Counted from the stretch's first letter, positions 22,603 through 35,477 are shown. The stretch is DNA of 64,000 bases from Daldinia sp. FL1419 (GCA_025201765.1 MU623352.1:186001-250000), one strand, 5' to 3'. The notes: a model not told the origin generated them from the letters alone. Translations and numbers: made by a program.

Positions 22603-23231
22603 TTACGCGGCCGGGGTCTCCTTCATCTCGGAAGGATTTAAAGGGCCTTGCGCCTTGGAACCTCGCTTCGGGAGGAACCCCCCCTGGACCACCTCCTTTC
22701 CCGCAAAGATGGCGGACGCGGTCCAGAGAATGAACTCCATGGCGCCGAAGGCAATACTGGCTCGAGCAGAACCGCACACGTTGCCACGGCAGAAGAGGAG
22801 CTTGCTCATGAAGACTGCCAGGGCGATGAAACCGGCGAAGTGAAAGATTGCGTTGGTGGCCGTGAGACCCAACGCAGCCAGCGGGTGCGAAACTTGAGCA
22901 ATATTAGTTTTGGGGCCGTCCGTGGTGTGCTACTTCGAGTCTTGGGCACTTACTCTTGGGAACGAATCTCTGCGCCAACTCCAGGTAAAGGACAGACACA
23001 ATTGTGTATAGCGAAGCAAACAACAGCAGGTTAATCTGAGAGGGAGAAGAGGTCAATGTATCCACATTGTACCAGTGGGCAACTATGAATCCTTATTAGT
23101 CCCATTATTCACATCATATCTACTATCTCTTTTATCATGCTGGACACACCGTAACCCGTAAGACCCAGCAGAATAATACCAAAAACGAGCTGAGCAGCTC
23201 GGATACCAAGATTAATCATGTTTGAAGCCAT
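22603..23231 (-). CDS. MARVEL-domain four-helix membrane protein
   Basis: A 166-residue membrane protein from exons 23231-23150, 23082-22954 and 22892-22603. Four hydrophobic helices are visible: NLGIRAAQLVFGIILLGLTG, NLLLFASLYTIVSVLYLEL, ATNAIFHFAGFIALAVFMS and IAFGAMEFILWTASAIFAG. The conserved loop AHWYNVDTLTS follows the first helix and NAIFHFAGF sits in the third, as in fungal MARVEL proteins of cortical or eisosome-related membranes. A Pro/Lys/Glu-rich short tail follows. The start at 23231 (MASNMINLG) was chosen over an upstream in-frame ATG at 23297 because the helix normally begins within a few residues of the N-terminus. Its exact role is not known. Confidence 0.83.
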
Positions 23232-26200
23232 GTTATCGGTAGAAAGTCTGGGTATGCGATTGGGAAAACGAGTGTCACGATGCGAAGTAGTCGTCATAAA
23301 ATCGGTAAATACTGCAATAATAAAAACTTGCGCCGGGGGGGAAAGACAAGATAAGCGTATGTATTTGTACGAGCAAGGAACGGCGGCGGCGGCAAAATCG
23401 AGAAGACAAGAAGCGAAGAATATCCTAGAGAAGGGAAAGAGAGCACCAGGCACGGGAACAATAGCACAGCAGCGAACGGTAGCAGCTTGTGGTAAAACAG
23501 GAAGAAGATCGAAGGGGGACAGCAGAGCGAAGCCAACAGAAGAGAAACCCTAGCGATCATGCGACCCCGGGGGGCGGGATATCGCTGGCTAATTATCAAG
23601 AATCGACATTACTATAGCTAGTAGTATATGCGTACATTTTTTTCCCCATCGGGGAAGAATACCTGATACAACTCAAACTTCCACTACACTACATACACTT
23701 ACATACTCGCAACCCCTGGCGAGACCGACGATCGAGCGGTTGGTGGCGCCCCGTCACACCAGAACGGACGTTCATGGATCGTCGCGGGCGATTTGCTGGC
23801 GTCGAGGGCAAGATGAAACGGGGGGACCCAGCGATCAGGGATGGGGGGTGCCTAATGCGCTAGAGATTGGCATTGCCAGATTGAGAACGAAGACCAATGG
23901 CTCGGAAGGAGAGTTGAGTGTGTTGTATGGGGGAGGTTTTTTTTTTTTTGTTCAGCCCAAATCCAATCAACTACCGAGCTGGTACGACCGGGGGGAGAAA
24001 CTTGCAATGCTGGCCAGCCTTAATATGCACAGGCAAGACAGGACGGGATAATGAAGTTTTTTTAAGCAAGGTTGGATGAGATCCGGATGCACGGACCTTT
24101 GGGAAGTTTGGGGTTTCTTATGGGAATGAGGTTACATGTGTAGTTATTCGATTTGGATCAATTTATCGCGATGGTATCGTATAGGTATATAGAATATATT
24201 TTGTTAAATACTCCTAGCTGTTATAAACTACCTCGGATTCTTATTTACCCCGGATGTCTTGCCTTCTACATAGTATGCTAATATAACAATTTGGACCTAG
24301 TCCGTAGTTAGCAGTAAGGCGCGAAATACCTATCAAGGACTTGTAAGACGCGCTCGGCGGGCGGCTACATGCACGCATAATCACCGTGGGCTCCCTGTAA
24401 AGCGAAACGCTCGCTCGACCGTCTACAGGCGTACTACTTAAGCAGCATCCACCCCACCCATGCCGCCCACGTACGCACGTAAGGATTATTTTTCTTTCTA
24501 CATATATTTAGATCCGAAGTAAAATAGAACAGTAAAGACTTCGTTCATATCAGATCTGGTATCGTGTATGAAAGCGCAAAGACGAAACATCGATCGCGGG
24601 GAAGATAGACCCAAAAATAAAAAAAAAGAGAGCCTAGTATGTAGAAAAAAAAACGAACCCGGGTTTTCCGTGTCAGAGGTTTGGATCTTGAATCTCGAGC
24701 GACGCCTTGGCTACCTAGCTTAAGCCTATAAGTTTCGTCGTGCGAGAGTTCGAGACTAGTCTCGAAAATGCCGGTACGTGCGAAGCCAAGAAATCGGTTG
24801 TTATACGTTGAGCAATGTGGATGAGTTGGGTAGTTGGCAAGGCTTGTCGATGTGATCTGATCGTCTGTTTGGAACGTTTCTGATCGATCTTGGCTATGGT
24901 GTACACATGAATCTGTGTAGTTTGAGACGCTTGTTTTTCTCGTATTGCACTTCTATCTACCAGTCTGCGTTTTCCTTGGCATTGGTTTATAGCGTATAAA
25001 TACCTACCTAGGTACGTAGTTAGTAAGATGTAATCGTTCTACACTAGTTAGTCGATGTTTGTAAGAACTTCCCCGGAGTCAGTGGGGCCATGCCGGAGAC
25101 CCTATTTACTCCGGATAGAAACAGATCCAAGACTCATCCCGAGAAGTGGGTTCCGATGTACGGGGCCGTAAAATGTCATGTATAAATATCTTGAGACTCG
25201 TGCTATGATATTATCTCTGAATAACGTAACGTTTTAACTAATATAAAACAAAGCGTGGGTGAAGTTTTAATATACCCATTCTGCTAGGCGATGTCTCTAC
25301 TCTTTGTTTCGACAACGAAGGATGTAGAATTTGGTAAGATCTTACAACGGTCTGGAATTCTTGGTAAGAACGTTTTTATAAAACCACGAGTTAAAGTTGA
25401 AGGTACGTTGCTAATAGCTATTGGCTTTTCGAGTGACATCTTGTTGTGTATTTAAATTATACTCGTAGGCGTTACTAAATGAATAGATGAAATTCTAGGT
25501 AGGGAGACCAGCTAGCCCCTTACGTGAAACACATTGATTAAACGATTCCGTGGCGTCGTTAAATAATGCAAATCATCTCTAAATTTGCATGCACTTTAAA
25601 ATTCGTATCCGAGCGTGAATCTAGAGCGTTCGGTTATGTCTCGCAATGATTTGCTCGACGCCGCCTCGTCGGCGCAGCTTGTGTTCGGCCCCGAATGCCG
25701 TGGACCGGCCCCAGGGTTAATAGGCCTCATCAGGTCAGATGCCAAGGTAGAAGGATTGCTATTTCAGTAACTAATAGGAATTCAAAAGCAGCTGAGACAT
25801 AATTTGTATGTTGATTTTTTGTTCTCAATCCAACGTGCTGTGCTGTTTAAAAAGACTCGAAACCGTCGTTTTGAGCTGAAGATGCAAAAGACTAACGTGC
25901 CAGCGTGCTTAGTTAAATTTTTAAATTGTATGCGGAATGGAACATGCATGACTTGGGTAATGACGTCTGGTACCTTTCGCGGGAGCCGTAGGCTTACGTA
26001 GTTTCGTCCAATGAGAACTAGTCTTTTCTTTTTTGTATTTCCCCCATCTTACTACCCCGAGGTCAAGGACTAACCAATTAAATCACGCGCCTTCCTCGAA
26101 CGCGAGTCCCCAGACCTCGGCTCAGTTGGGGGTGGAGGGTTTATCGAGTTCGTGCATTGGCTGGGTTTTGGTTCGTCTGGTTCAGCAGCACATGAAAAAT

Positions 26201-26737
26201 AGCCAGGTTTTATAAAAAGACTCTCAAAAAGCAAAAGGAACGTCGCGTTTTGCACATGCCGGAAACTTCCTACGATTTTACCCCCTCGCGTTCAGAAAGT
26301 TGATAATTTTCTTTTTTTTTTTCCTTTTTCTTTTTTTATACCTAGGTATATTAGCACATAGAAAAGTTGGGTTACGTAGCGGAAGTTGGCAGGCTTCTTA
26401 GCTCATCTATTTCCAACGCAGTAACTCTGCGTAATTAATTGTCCCAGTAGTTGCCCTTAGTGCACACGCTAACCCATCTCTGCTACCCACCTCGGTATCT
26501 ACCACCTGGGCATCCTCTTAAGTGGGTCACAGGCTTGTGTATCGACTTTCGGGATAAGGATAGGATTGCGACTAGACAACTAGATTAGAATTTCCCCTTA
26601 AGTTCCTTTATACTTTATATCTTTTTTCTTTTTCCTTTTTGTTGTTATTAGGAGCTGAATTCAACTCGCGATACTCCTGTTCTCAATTATTTACTACTCT
26701 TCTATTGCCAACACGTCGCATCACGCAGGAGAAAAAG
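23232..26737. other. 3.5 kb divergent intergenic region, no gene seen
   Basis: Lies between the divergent MARVEL and acyl-CoA synthetase genes. Only short frames occur: 23740-24051 (103 codons) has no recognisable content. TACCTACCTAGGTACG occurs near 25001-25017 and ATACCTAGGTAT near 26339-26350. T-rich runs lie at 26301-26338 and 26620-26640. The part 23600-25600 is rather AT-rich in patches. It looks like long promoter sequence, possibly with old unrecognisable insertions. Confidence 0.45.
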
Positions 26738-29032
26738 ATGGCTGGAATAGGACCAGATCCAAAAGTCGAGGCTTACGTGAAGCTACTATCCACGCCTCCT
26801 CCGCCTGGTTCACCTTACTCTCTACCTGTTCCCGGCAGCGAGCAGGAGAATCGATCGCCTATTTACAGGCACTGGCGATTCCAAGACAAGCCCCTACTTG
26901 AAACTTACTCACCCGAATTACGTACATTTCACGAATTATTCTACGATTCCGTCAAGCGATACCCTAACAATAAATGTCTTGGTGCGCGACCCTGGATCCC
27001 GGAAACTCAGTCGTGGGAGAACGGCTACGTTTGGCAGACCTACGCCGAGGTCGCCACACGGAGTAAGGATTTCGGTTCCGGTATATACGAGCTCCATCGC
27101 CGTGTCGGAATCCCTCCTGGCAACCATGGCGTAGGTATCTGGAGCCAAAATAGACCCGAATGGCAAATAGCAGGTGAGTCGTTTTTACATATAGAATGTC
27201 CATAGGGATTGATACCAGTTTCGTGGTAGTACTTGCTGACTCCTAACCGAAGATCTCGGATTGGCCTCACAATCGCTCTTCTCCGTCTCCCTATACGAAA
27301 CTCTCGGCCCCGATGCGTCCGAGTACATTATCAAGCACGCCGAACTTGCCTGTGTGCTCACCTCGTTGCCTCACGTTGCAACCCTTCTCGCTCTTGCGCC
27401 TCGAATACCCTCCCTCAAGCTAATTATCTCCCTGGATCCCCTGGATGCTGGAGAGCAGGACGGCTATTCCAAGAAGGCGTTACTGAACGGCATCGCTGCG
27501 CAACACGGCATTCAGATATGGTCCTTCGAAGAAGTTGAAGAGCTCGGTGTAAAGGTAGCTCACCCCATGCGCCCTCCTCGCCCGGAGGACATCCTCACCG
27601 TCAACTATACCTCTGGTACTACTGGCGACCCGAAGGGTGTGATACTTAGTCACGCCAACTGTGTTGCAGCGTGCGCGAGTGCTCGTTCTAGCGGATCCTA
27701 CGGCCCCAAAGACGTTAGCATTTCATATCTGCCTCTAGCTCATATATACGGGCGTATGATAGACCAATGCTCCTTAGCTTCCGGTTCTGCCATCGGATAT
27801 TTCCATGGTAATATGCTTGAGCTGGTTGATGATTTGAAGATCCTGAGACCCACCGGCTTTATATCGGTACCCCGTCTATTCAATCGATTCAGCTTGGGAA
27901 TCAAAGCGCAGACCCTGGGCGCTGATGGCGTGAAAGGTGCTCTTTCGCGGAGGGTCATAGAAACAAAAAAAGCCAACATGAAACTTCCGCCTGGCAAGGC
28001 GACTAATAAGCATGCCCTTTATGACCGGATATGGACTCCCAAGGTGCGAGCCGCGATTGGTCTAGACCGATGCCGCTCCATGGTGAGTGGGAGCGCGCAA
28101 CTTGACCCTGATGTTCACGAATTCCTCCGAGCGGCACTAGGAAACTACTTCTGTCAAGGTTATGGCCTTACCGAATCGTATGCGGCGGCATCATTCCAGT
28201 TGGACGGCGATTATTCCCTAGGTAACGTAGGTGGCCCGATGCCCGGCATGGAAATATGCTTGGAATCGCAACCCGAGCTCGAATACCTTGTAACGGATAA
28301 GCCTAGGCCACGAGGAGAGTTGTTGCTGCGGGGCCCCTTTATCTTCCGCGGCTATTTAAAGAACGAGGAAGAGACTAAGAAGGCTTTAGAGCCCGACGGA
28401 TGGTTCCACACGGGGGACATCGTTGAGATTGATGAGCTCGGCCGGATCAAGATCATTGATCGCAAGAAGAACGTCCTCAAGTTGTCTCAAGGAGAATACA
28501 TCTCCCCGGAGCGTATTGAGAATGTGTTTATGGGTAGCTCGAACTTGATTGCTACCGCCTTTGTTCACGGTGAACCTAGCCAGTCGACCCTGGTGGGCAT
28601 TTTCGGTGTGGATCCGGTTACATTCGGTCCGTTCGCCAGCAAGATTCTAAAGAAAACAGTAGCTTCTGATGATATCGAAGCAATCAAGGTGGCCGGCCAA
28701 GATCCTCGCGTGGTGAAGGCCTTCCTCAAACATCTTGATGGTATTGCCAAGAGCCACAAGTTCAACGGATATGAGCGTGTGCGCAACTGTCTCCTTGCAT
28801 TTGAACCCTTTACAGTGGATAACGAGCTTCTAACACCAACGTAAGTCCCAATATAAATCCCGTGTCTTTGCTGTTTGCTGTTTGCTGTTTTCTGTTTGCT
28901 AATATATAATTTTCTTCTTTTTCTAGTTTGAAACTCAAGAGACCTCAAACGGTCAGGAAGTTTAGGGATGAAATCACCCGTATGTACGAAGAAATCAACG
29001 CGGAAGCATCTTCCGTAAAATCAAAGTTGTAA
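26738..29032 (+). CDS. Long-chain acyl-CoA synthetase with C-terminal peroxisomal signal
   Basis: It activates fatty acids to acyl-CoA with ATP. Exons 26738-27173, 27253-28840 and 28927-29032 encode 709 residues, the usual length for long-chain enzymes. The AMP-binding loop YTSGTTGDPKG is at about residue 264, YLPLAHIYGR follows, GYGLTES lies in the middle, and the C-terminal signature includes DGWFHTGDIVEID, DRKKNVLKLSQGEYISPE and a late KRPQTVRKFRDE. The protein ends in Ser-Lys-Leu, a PTS1 peroxisomal import signal, so it is most like Faa2-type peroxisomal synthetases feeding beta-oxidation. The SKL is encoded by the short last exon. Reading through the last intron meets TAA at once, removing 35 residues and the signal. 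Confidence 0.94.
28867..28901 (+). repeat. Seven-base tandem repeat inside the last intron of the acyl-CoA synthetase gene
   Basis: Five adjacent copies of TTTGCTG (one with TTTTCTG, the last incomplete) lie in the 86-nt intron 28841-28926, between the donor and the polypyrimidine tract. The repeat could influence splicing efficiency of the exon that carries the peroxisomal signal. Confidence 0.75.
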
Positions 29033-29725
29033 TTCACGAGTCGAACCCGCATACATCATTGTACTTTCTATGCCACATGTACTTAATGCCATTGTATATA
29101 TAAATATATAAATAGTAAAGACTTGAAATGTCACAACTTTGTGAAAAAGCTTGATTTTATTGTTGAATTGTAAAAGTGAAAATTGATACTATTTTACAAG
29201 TACAAATTGGAATTTTAAATTTGTTACGATTCTTGGAGAATAGAATATTAGAATTTAGGTAATTTAACAACCCAACCAAATAAGGAAGATTCAAATTGGT
29301 AAGGAGGTTTATTCTCCAATGATATGTATCTATTGATGTGGAAATGAAGCTCTTAAGAAATAAGTAATGTTAGTTATTGAAAAAAACATTATTTGATCCA
29401 CCGTCCAACTATTAGTTCTTCAAAATGTCCAAATGTCAAAAACAAATATAAAAAGGATAAGATATATTATAGAAAATTATATGATTATAGAACCCAGATA
29501 TGAATAATATAAAATTAATTTAAAAAATATAATAACTTCTATACCGGATTTACAAAAACCCATGTACTAATGAGCAATAATTTTTATGTAAATTAATATA
29601 AGAGGGAACTTTAATTATAAAAAGGAAGATATAAGCGCACGGACCATTTTATAATTAACCAAAGCGCGCAACTACTGCAACTATCGTTATTAATGATGAT
29701 AAACCTAGGTATTTATAATGGCAGG
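29033..29725. other. AT-rich intergenic island
   Basis: About 690 bp between two plus-strand genes. From about 29090 to 29690 the sequence is strikingly A/T-rich, with long A/T strings and very few GC-rich words, unlike either flank. No ORF is seen. It may be a 3'/5' untranslated spacer or the remains of an old element mutated by RIP-like C-to-T change. Confidence 0.55.
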
Positions 29726-32700
29726 ATGGCTGAGAACCCATCAACAACCTCTTTCGGTAGAGGTACCGCTATCGACCGATTAACTATTAGCGATGACGAA
29801 GAAGACGATATTTCCCGTCGGCGACCCGTCTCCGTAAGCCCGGAACAACATGTTCGTAATTCAATACGAGAGTTTACCCAACGTCGCGACGAACATCGCG
29901 AATCCCGTCACGTCACCAAGTTTCCTTCAGAAAGTAACGCGACGAACGTGACGAACGCGACGAATGTGCCTACGAGCACACCTACACCTATACCTACACT
30001 TACACCTACACCTACACCTATCCGTATCGCATCTGACGTCTTGCCCACGCCGTCGTCGCAAAATGTTCGCCAGGTTAACAGTTACCCGGCTGACGACCGC
30101 CCTTCCAAACGCCGAAAGATAGTAAATGGCACTGTTCCGAAAGCAGCATCGCCGGCAACAGACACGAAAGCGTTAACAAAATGCTTACAGGCGCAGGTGT
30201 TTCCACATGTCGACGCTGCCGTTAAGGACTTGGATAGGAATGTCTTCGATGTGGAAGGGCTTGGCGGTCAAGTTATTGGTACGCTCGCCGATGACGATTT
30301 CCAACGTCATTTTCAAGAAGGAAAGGGCCGTTTACCTCCTAATATCGAGGCACGCGTTGTTGAACGAACATACCAATTAGTAGCGGAATTTACGGTCGGA
30401 AACGTAAGATTTTGCGATTTTCAACTTTCAATCTTCTTCTCCAGGGTAGCTCCTCTGACGTTTTTTATATAGGCATTCCGACGCAAACCGATTACCCGTG
30501 CTACTTCACAACCAGCACCAGCATCAGCATCAGCACCAGCACAAGCACAAGCAGCAACACCACCAAAACTACCAAAACCACCCCTTGCTCAACCTGTAAT
30601 AAAAAGGCCCATTCCGTCGGTACTTCCGTCGATTGAGAAGCCAACCCCTGAGCCGGCGCTAAATGCTGGTACTAGAGATATCCGCAAAGAGATATACGAG
30701 GATGACATCTCGTGTGACGACGAAGCAGATCTCCGCGAAATAGAAGAAAAGCTGGATGATATTGAGGAATCTTCCCAAGAGCCTCACCAAACCCCGTCAC
30801 GAGAAAACCGCGAATCTAAAGAAGAGGGTTTACCGGTAAAAGCGAAGCACCGATTATTTGGCCTTCGTGATAAACCATACCTCGCTGCATACCACCGGAA
30901 TCGAACTAGATATGGGTTAAGCCTTGGTTGTCATATCAAGCTTCACTCGTACGACCTACGTGAACCTACTATTTACCATGTCGATTTTAGCAAGTTTGAG
31001 GCCGGATATATTCGATATGTGGCAAGAACTCTACATAACAAAGAGCGTTACAAGGCTCACAGGTCAAACACGCAAGACTTGCGCCACCTGATGAAGAAAT
31101 TTGGAGATCTAAAATCTCGTATCCTCGATGCTCATCGTCGCTCTTACGATAAATTTGATCCCCCGCCTAGTTTCTTATTGAATCGTTCCGTTGAAAGCCT
31201 TGAAAACTTCCTAGACGACGTATACCACAAACTGGAGAACCGTGTGCCCCTAGTATTAACTTTGGCTCGGGACGAGCGTAATAGTAGGGGCGCGAAAGCT
31301 ATCAAGCGAGCAAATGTTGTTCCTTTGTCATTATATGCGAGGGAGATGGCGGGTAACCGTCTAGGGCAACTTAGAGTCTACCACCCCTATAATACAGTAC
31401 TCAAAAGCAACCGAGAGGATTTTTTGGAGCCTAAGGTCGAATGGACCAACTGCGCCGGCGATATTATGACTATCAGCTGGTTACCTGACGGTTCCCGTTT
31501 CGTCTGTGGCACCACTACTCATTCCGACTCGCACAATCAACAGTATAATAAACCCGGTAACCTTCTATTTGGTGATACGGTATCGAATACCTTGAGGGCG
31601 TACCCCGATCATCGTATCCCTCGCCCGCTCGTCACACACGGCGAGAATTCTTTGGGGGCGATGAGGGAAAGTCAGGACCCTTGGCTATTCACGTCTGTGG
31701 TCTCCTCAGACTATGATCACGTCCTTGACTTTGTTTTTACCTCGAGTTTCGATGGTACCGTCAAGGTCTGGCACACAAGTCAAGGAGCTATAGCACTTCG
31801 TGAGACATGGCACCACGAAGGCCGCGTCAACTTTGTCGTGACGAATAAAGATAAGAGTGGTAGCAAGGTTGCCACTGCTGCCGACGTTCCTGAGAGAGCA
31901 GTACGGGTCTATCATGCGGAACGTGACGAGTCGAGTAATCTCTTGCAGGCATACAAATACAGAGAGTTCTCTTGCAAACGAGTACACGGCGAAGACTACG
32001 TCCCCTCGGACAAGTGGGCTTATTTTCCATCCGCTATCCGTTGGGGAATAGATGCGAGCGTGAATCATCTCTTGCTTATCGGATACTCTCCAAGAAGCCT
32101 CAACAACGACGACAATGAGATTCCAGAAGACAGGCGTTCCACGGGAGAGCTTTGTATATGGGATATGAACACATGCACAGAAGTCAAAATCAACTGCGCC
32201 TCCAATACAAACATATTCGAGGTTGCGTGGCATCCTCACCGGGCAAGCTTTATCGCGGCGAGCTCGGCCACGCAGATTTCGGAGAAGTTTGACGATCATA
32301 TTCGAACGCAGATTCGTATTTTCGAGCTGAACGAGGCGGGCCAATATAGCGTTGTGAAAACACTTGAATGCCCTGCTATTGATATCAATGAAATCGCAAT
32401 CCGGTACGAATACTTTACGTTTATCCGAACGCCTAACGAAAGAAGCTAACGATGAGCAGGCCTAATAGTATTTTGTACTCGTACATTGCCGCCGGCTGTA
32501 CCGACGGCAGAGCCTACGTCTGGGACTCGGCTGCGAGTGAAGATTCACCAATGTGTGTTCTCAGGCACGGCGGTAAGCATTAGATTGTATACATTACTTG
32601 TATCTGGACAATATACTAATGGTATTTTAGATCCCGTCGAAGAAGTTCTCGGAGACAGAGAACAAGAAGACGTAGGAGTGAAATTCATCGGATGGGCCAC

Positions 32701-33520
32701 GTCCCCCGACCGTCTATACACTGGTTCCTCCGACGGTGTCGTCAAAGTGTGGAATGTACGACAAGGAAAGGGGGAATTAATCAGAAACCTCATCGAAGTA
32801 GCAGCACCTGTCACAGCCGGTGCCTTCTCACCAGATTTTACGAAATTACTTATCGGAGACGGGAGTGGACGAGTTTATCTAATGGATATGGAAGACGACG
32901 AAGAGAATATTGAACGGGGTACCTCGATTCTTGCTCCGGGTGTTTTGAACCTAGAAGTCAACGGCAAGCAACGCGCCATTCGTCGACCTCGCCCGTTTAT
33001 TCCTCATCCAGAAGTTCCTCCACCGAATTATGGAGGGAATGAAGGGTACTCGGATCGAGCTCAATCGCAATACCAACTTGGACAATTACGAGCAAAAGAG
33101 TATCTAGAATCAGCATGCATAACCCTCCACCCTGACCGTACTATCGGCGCAGTCCAGGGGCCCGCGTATCCCGCCACGGGACTCTTCCGAGCCGACGCCC
33201 ATCTTAACCAAGACCCCCAGGCTCCGCTTCTAGACCCCTTTGAGCGCCAACAGCTGGTTCATCGGCCCCGTGCTCAGATGAATAGTTTCCAGCGGCAAGC
33301 GCGTATGGAGGCTCTGGAGTGGTGTCTGCATAGATGCAATGCGGAAGTCGACGCCGAGGTGGCGAATATGATGACTGCGTTGATGCGCGAGGCTTTGAAG
33401 AGGGAGGGGGTGGAGTTTGGGGAGGATGAGGGGGGGTTGGAGTTGGAAGATGAGGATGATGATAGTGATACTGAGGACGAGGAGGGAGCGAGTGAGTTGG
33501 TAAGTGAGTTAAGTACCTAA
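29726..33520 (+). CDS. Large WD40-repeat protein, putative nuclear
   Basis: A 1203-residue protein from exons 29726-30403, 30473-32403, 32460-32572 and 32631-33520. The first ~450 residues look disordered: an acidic start (ISDDEEDDISRRR), Thr/Pro hexanucleotide-repeat region, a basic nuclear-signal-like DDRPSKRRKIVNG, and an Ala/Pro/Gln tract. A conserved-looking block (GLSLGCHIKLHSYDLREPT, HVDFSKFEAGYIRYVARTL) follows. WD-like repeats then include SWLPDGSRFVCGTTT, SSFDGTVKVWHT, ELCIWDMNTCTEV, GCTDGRAYVWDS and TGSSDGVVKVWNVRQGK. The C-terminus is acidic. The start at 29726 (MAENPSTTSF) is preferred; 29693 is an in-frame alternative. It could be a CUL4-DDB1 receptor of the Raf1/DIM-9 type, but I could not confirm this. 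Confidence 0.85.
29985..30024 (+). repeat. (ACACCT)n-type repeat in coding sequence
   Basis: Imperfect tandem hexamers encode Thr-Pro/Ile-Pro dipeptides in the disordered N-terminal region of the WD40 protein. A related CAGCACCAG-type run at 30507-30560 encodes Ala-Pro/Ala-Ser/Ala-Gln. Both are expected to be length-variable. Confidence 0.8.
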
Positions 33521-35477
33521 GTTGGATGAATTAAGAAAAGGGGGCGTGAAGATGAGGAAGTGTATATAAGATTAGCACGAGAGTGGTTGAAAATGAGGAT
33601 GAGGATGGGGAATATGAGATTGTTGCCGGCTAGATCTTGTGTAGCTGGCGGGTTTACATATACGCCAGTCTACCTGTTACTTGAGGTCGTTGGAGGCCAA
33701 TGCATTAATTATAACTAATATAAATATTATTCGGAATGAAAAGTTGGACTTGGTGGTTTAGGTAGTTTTATTTTCGCGGCTGGGTTCGTTTCGGTGTGAG
33801 CTAAGCACGTATTTTATATTCTGTTGTTGTGACTGGTTCTAGTTGATATCGAACGCGTTCATAACCCTTAAGGGTTTACCATCGGTAACGCGAGCGTGAT
33901 TCGCGAGTTCCTTGGTCGAAATCCCTCGGAATACGACAGCGTCTAACTAAAGACGCGTCATTCCAGCCTCGTCCCGTTTCCGTAGTACGGTATAAGTCCG
34001 AGTACCTACACATACCACATGTCTATGCTAGATCCAAATGGCAAAGCCACAATATCACGACTTTAGAATCACACAGGTTTGAAAAGGGGGTAACTGGGAA
34101 AATCCAGCCACCGCGCAGCTGCTATTATGTATTGTACGATCATCATTATCCTAGCTGTAACACATACCAGGCAAGAAACGGTAATAGTAACAAGTCGCAG
34201 CAACAGTCGGTCAAGAAGCTCATACCAATCACCATCACGCATGGCCCGTCGTACAGCATAATCGGGACACCATCCACCCTCCCCCGGCACCGTAGCATCC
34301 CAGCAAACCCGCCGAAAGACCGGTCGATCCCAGCGCCAAGAGGTCCCATCGTCCTACCTAGTTATGCTACATAGTATACCGACCTGTAGAGCACGGAGTA
34401 TGTAGAGAGCTAGCTATGTTGGAAAACCACCCACCTATCCATCCTTAACTATTGTATCTAGAAAGACACACGAGGAAGACTTCATCTACTCGCTAGGTGG
34501 GCTTATACACACACACACACACATATATATATACGCACACATATATATACGCACATAAACGCCTAGGAGGTATTACCAACCACACACACCCGCGCCAACC
34601 GGGCTCTTACCGCCAGCACTACGACCGTACAGACCCCCAAGCGCATATAACTGGATCTACGAACGCGGCATGTATACACCCTCCAGAACTCTAGTAGATA
34701 GATGAATATAAACCATAGGCCGAACGATCTTCAAAAGCAATTTATAAGGCCTACGTGCATGGTGCAACTGTTTTATTTTAAATTATATAGGCAACCCTAC
34801 GATGTGACAGTGTGCTCACCATTGCTATTCCACCACGCCCCCAAAATTCACCACTGCTAGGTAGAAAACAATAAACAAACTCACGATTTCGAAAGTGCAA
34901 ACTTCTAAAATAAAAAGGTTCCTAATAACTACGAAGCCACTACTTAGCCTCGAACCCCCCTCAGTACACGGAGTTGCCAAAGAGCCGCCCCCCTTCGCCG
35001 GTTTTTTTTTTCTGTCCCAACGCCTTCTCTGCTGAATACTATACATTATGCAACCTGTACCAACATTGCCTTGCGTAGTAGTGCAAGTAAATGCCAGAAT
35101 TGCGATGAAGAAAAAAACAACAAAAGCTCAACGAATAAAGCGAGGTCCCCTCCAGATGTAACTGTCCATCGACCTATGCTCGAAGGCGACTAGTATAATG
35201 TGACGTCAATATCAATGGGATTTCGCGCCTAACGTAAGACCAAGAGTCTCATGAGGCCTAACGTAGAATGCCACCAACGCCGTTCCATGCTACGTGATTC
35301 GTAAGAGTGCTTGCTTGTAGGCTGTACTATTGAAAATGATCTCGATCTGCAACCGTCCCATTAGGGTTATTCGGCGAGAAAAACTCGAGAAATCCCTAGA
35401 AGCCTAGTGGGCACCAAGGCTCAAGTACCAATTTAACCCAATTAGTACCCTCCAAACCCATATTCTTCCGACCAGAC
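33521..35477. other. Convergent intergenic region, ~2 kb
   Basis: Between the 3' ends of the WD40 gene (+) and the Nrd1-like gene (-). No convincing gene. It holds the dinucleotide repeats near 34505-34558 and a T-run at 35003-35011. It is long for a convergent fungal spacer, so an unannotated non-coding transcript is possible but nothing in the sequence proves one. Confidence 0.45.
34505..34558. repeat. Compound (CA)n/(TA)n microsatellite
   Basis: Alternating CA and TA dinucleotide blocks with two interspersed CGCACA units. Alternating purine-pyrimidine sequence of this kind is length-variable and can adopt left-handed DNA. Confidence 0.85.

Noticed and set aside
29036..29110. tRNA-like B-box (GGTTCGACTCG) on the minus strand
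   Set aside because: No matching A-box or cloverleaf stems upstream. Similar weak matches near 34946 and 39056 failed for the same reason.
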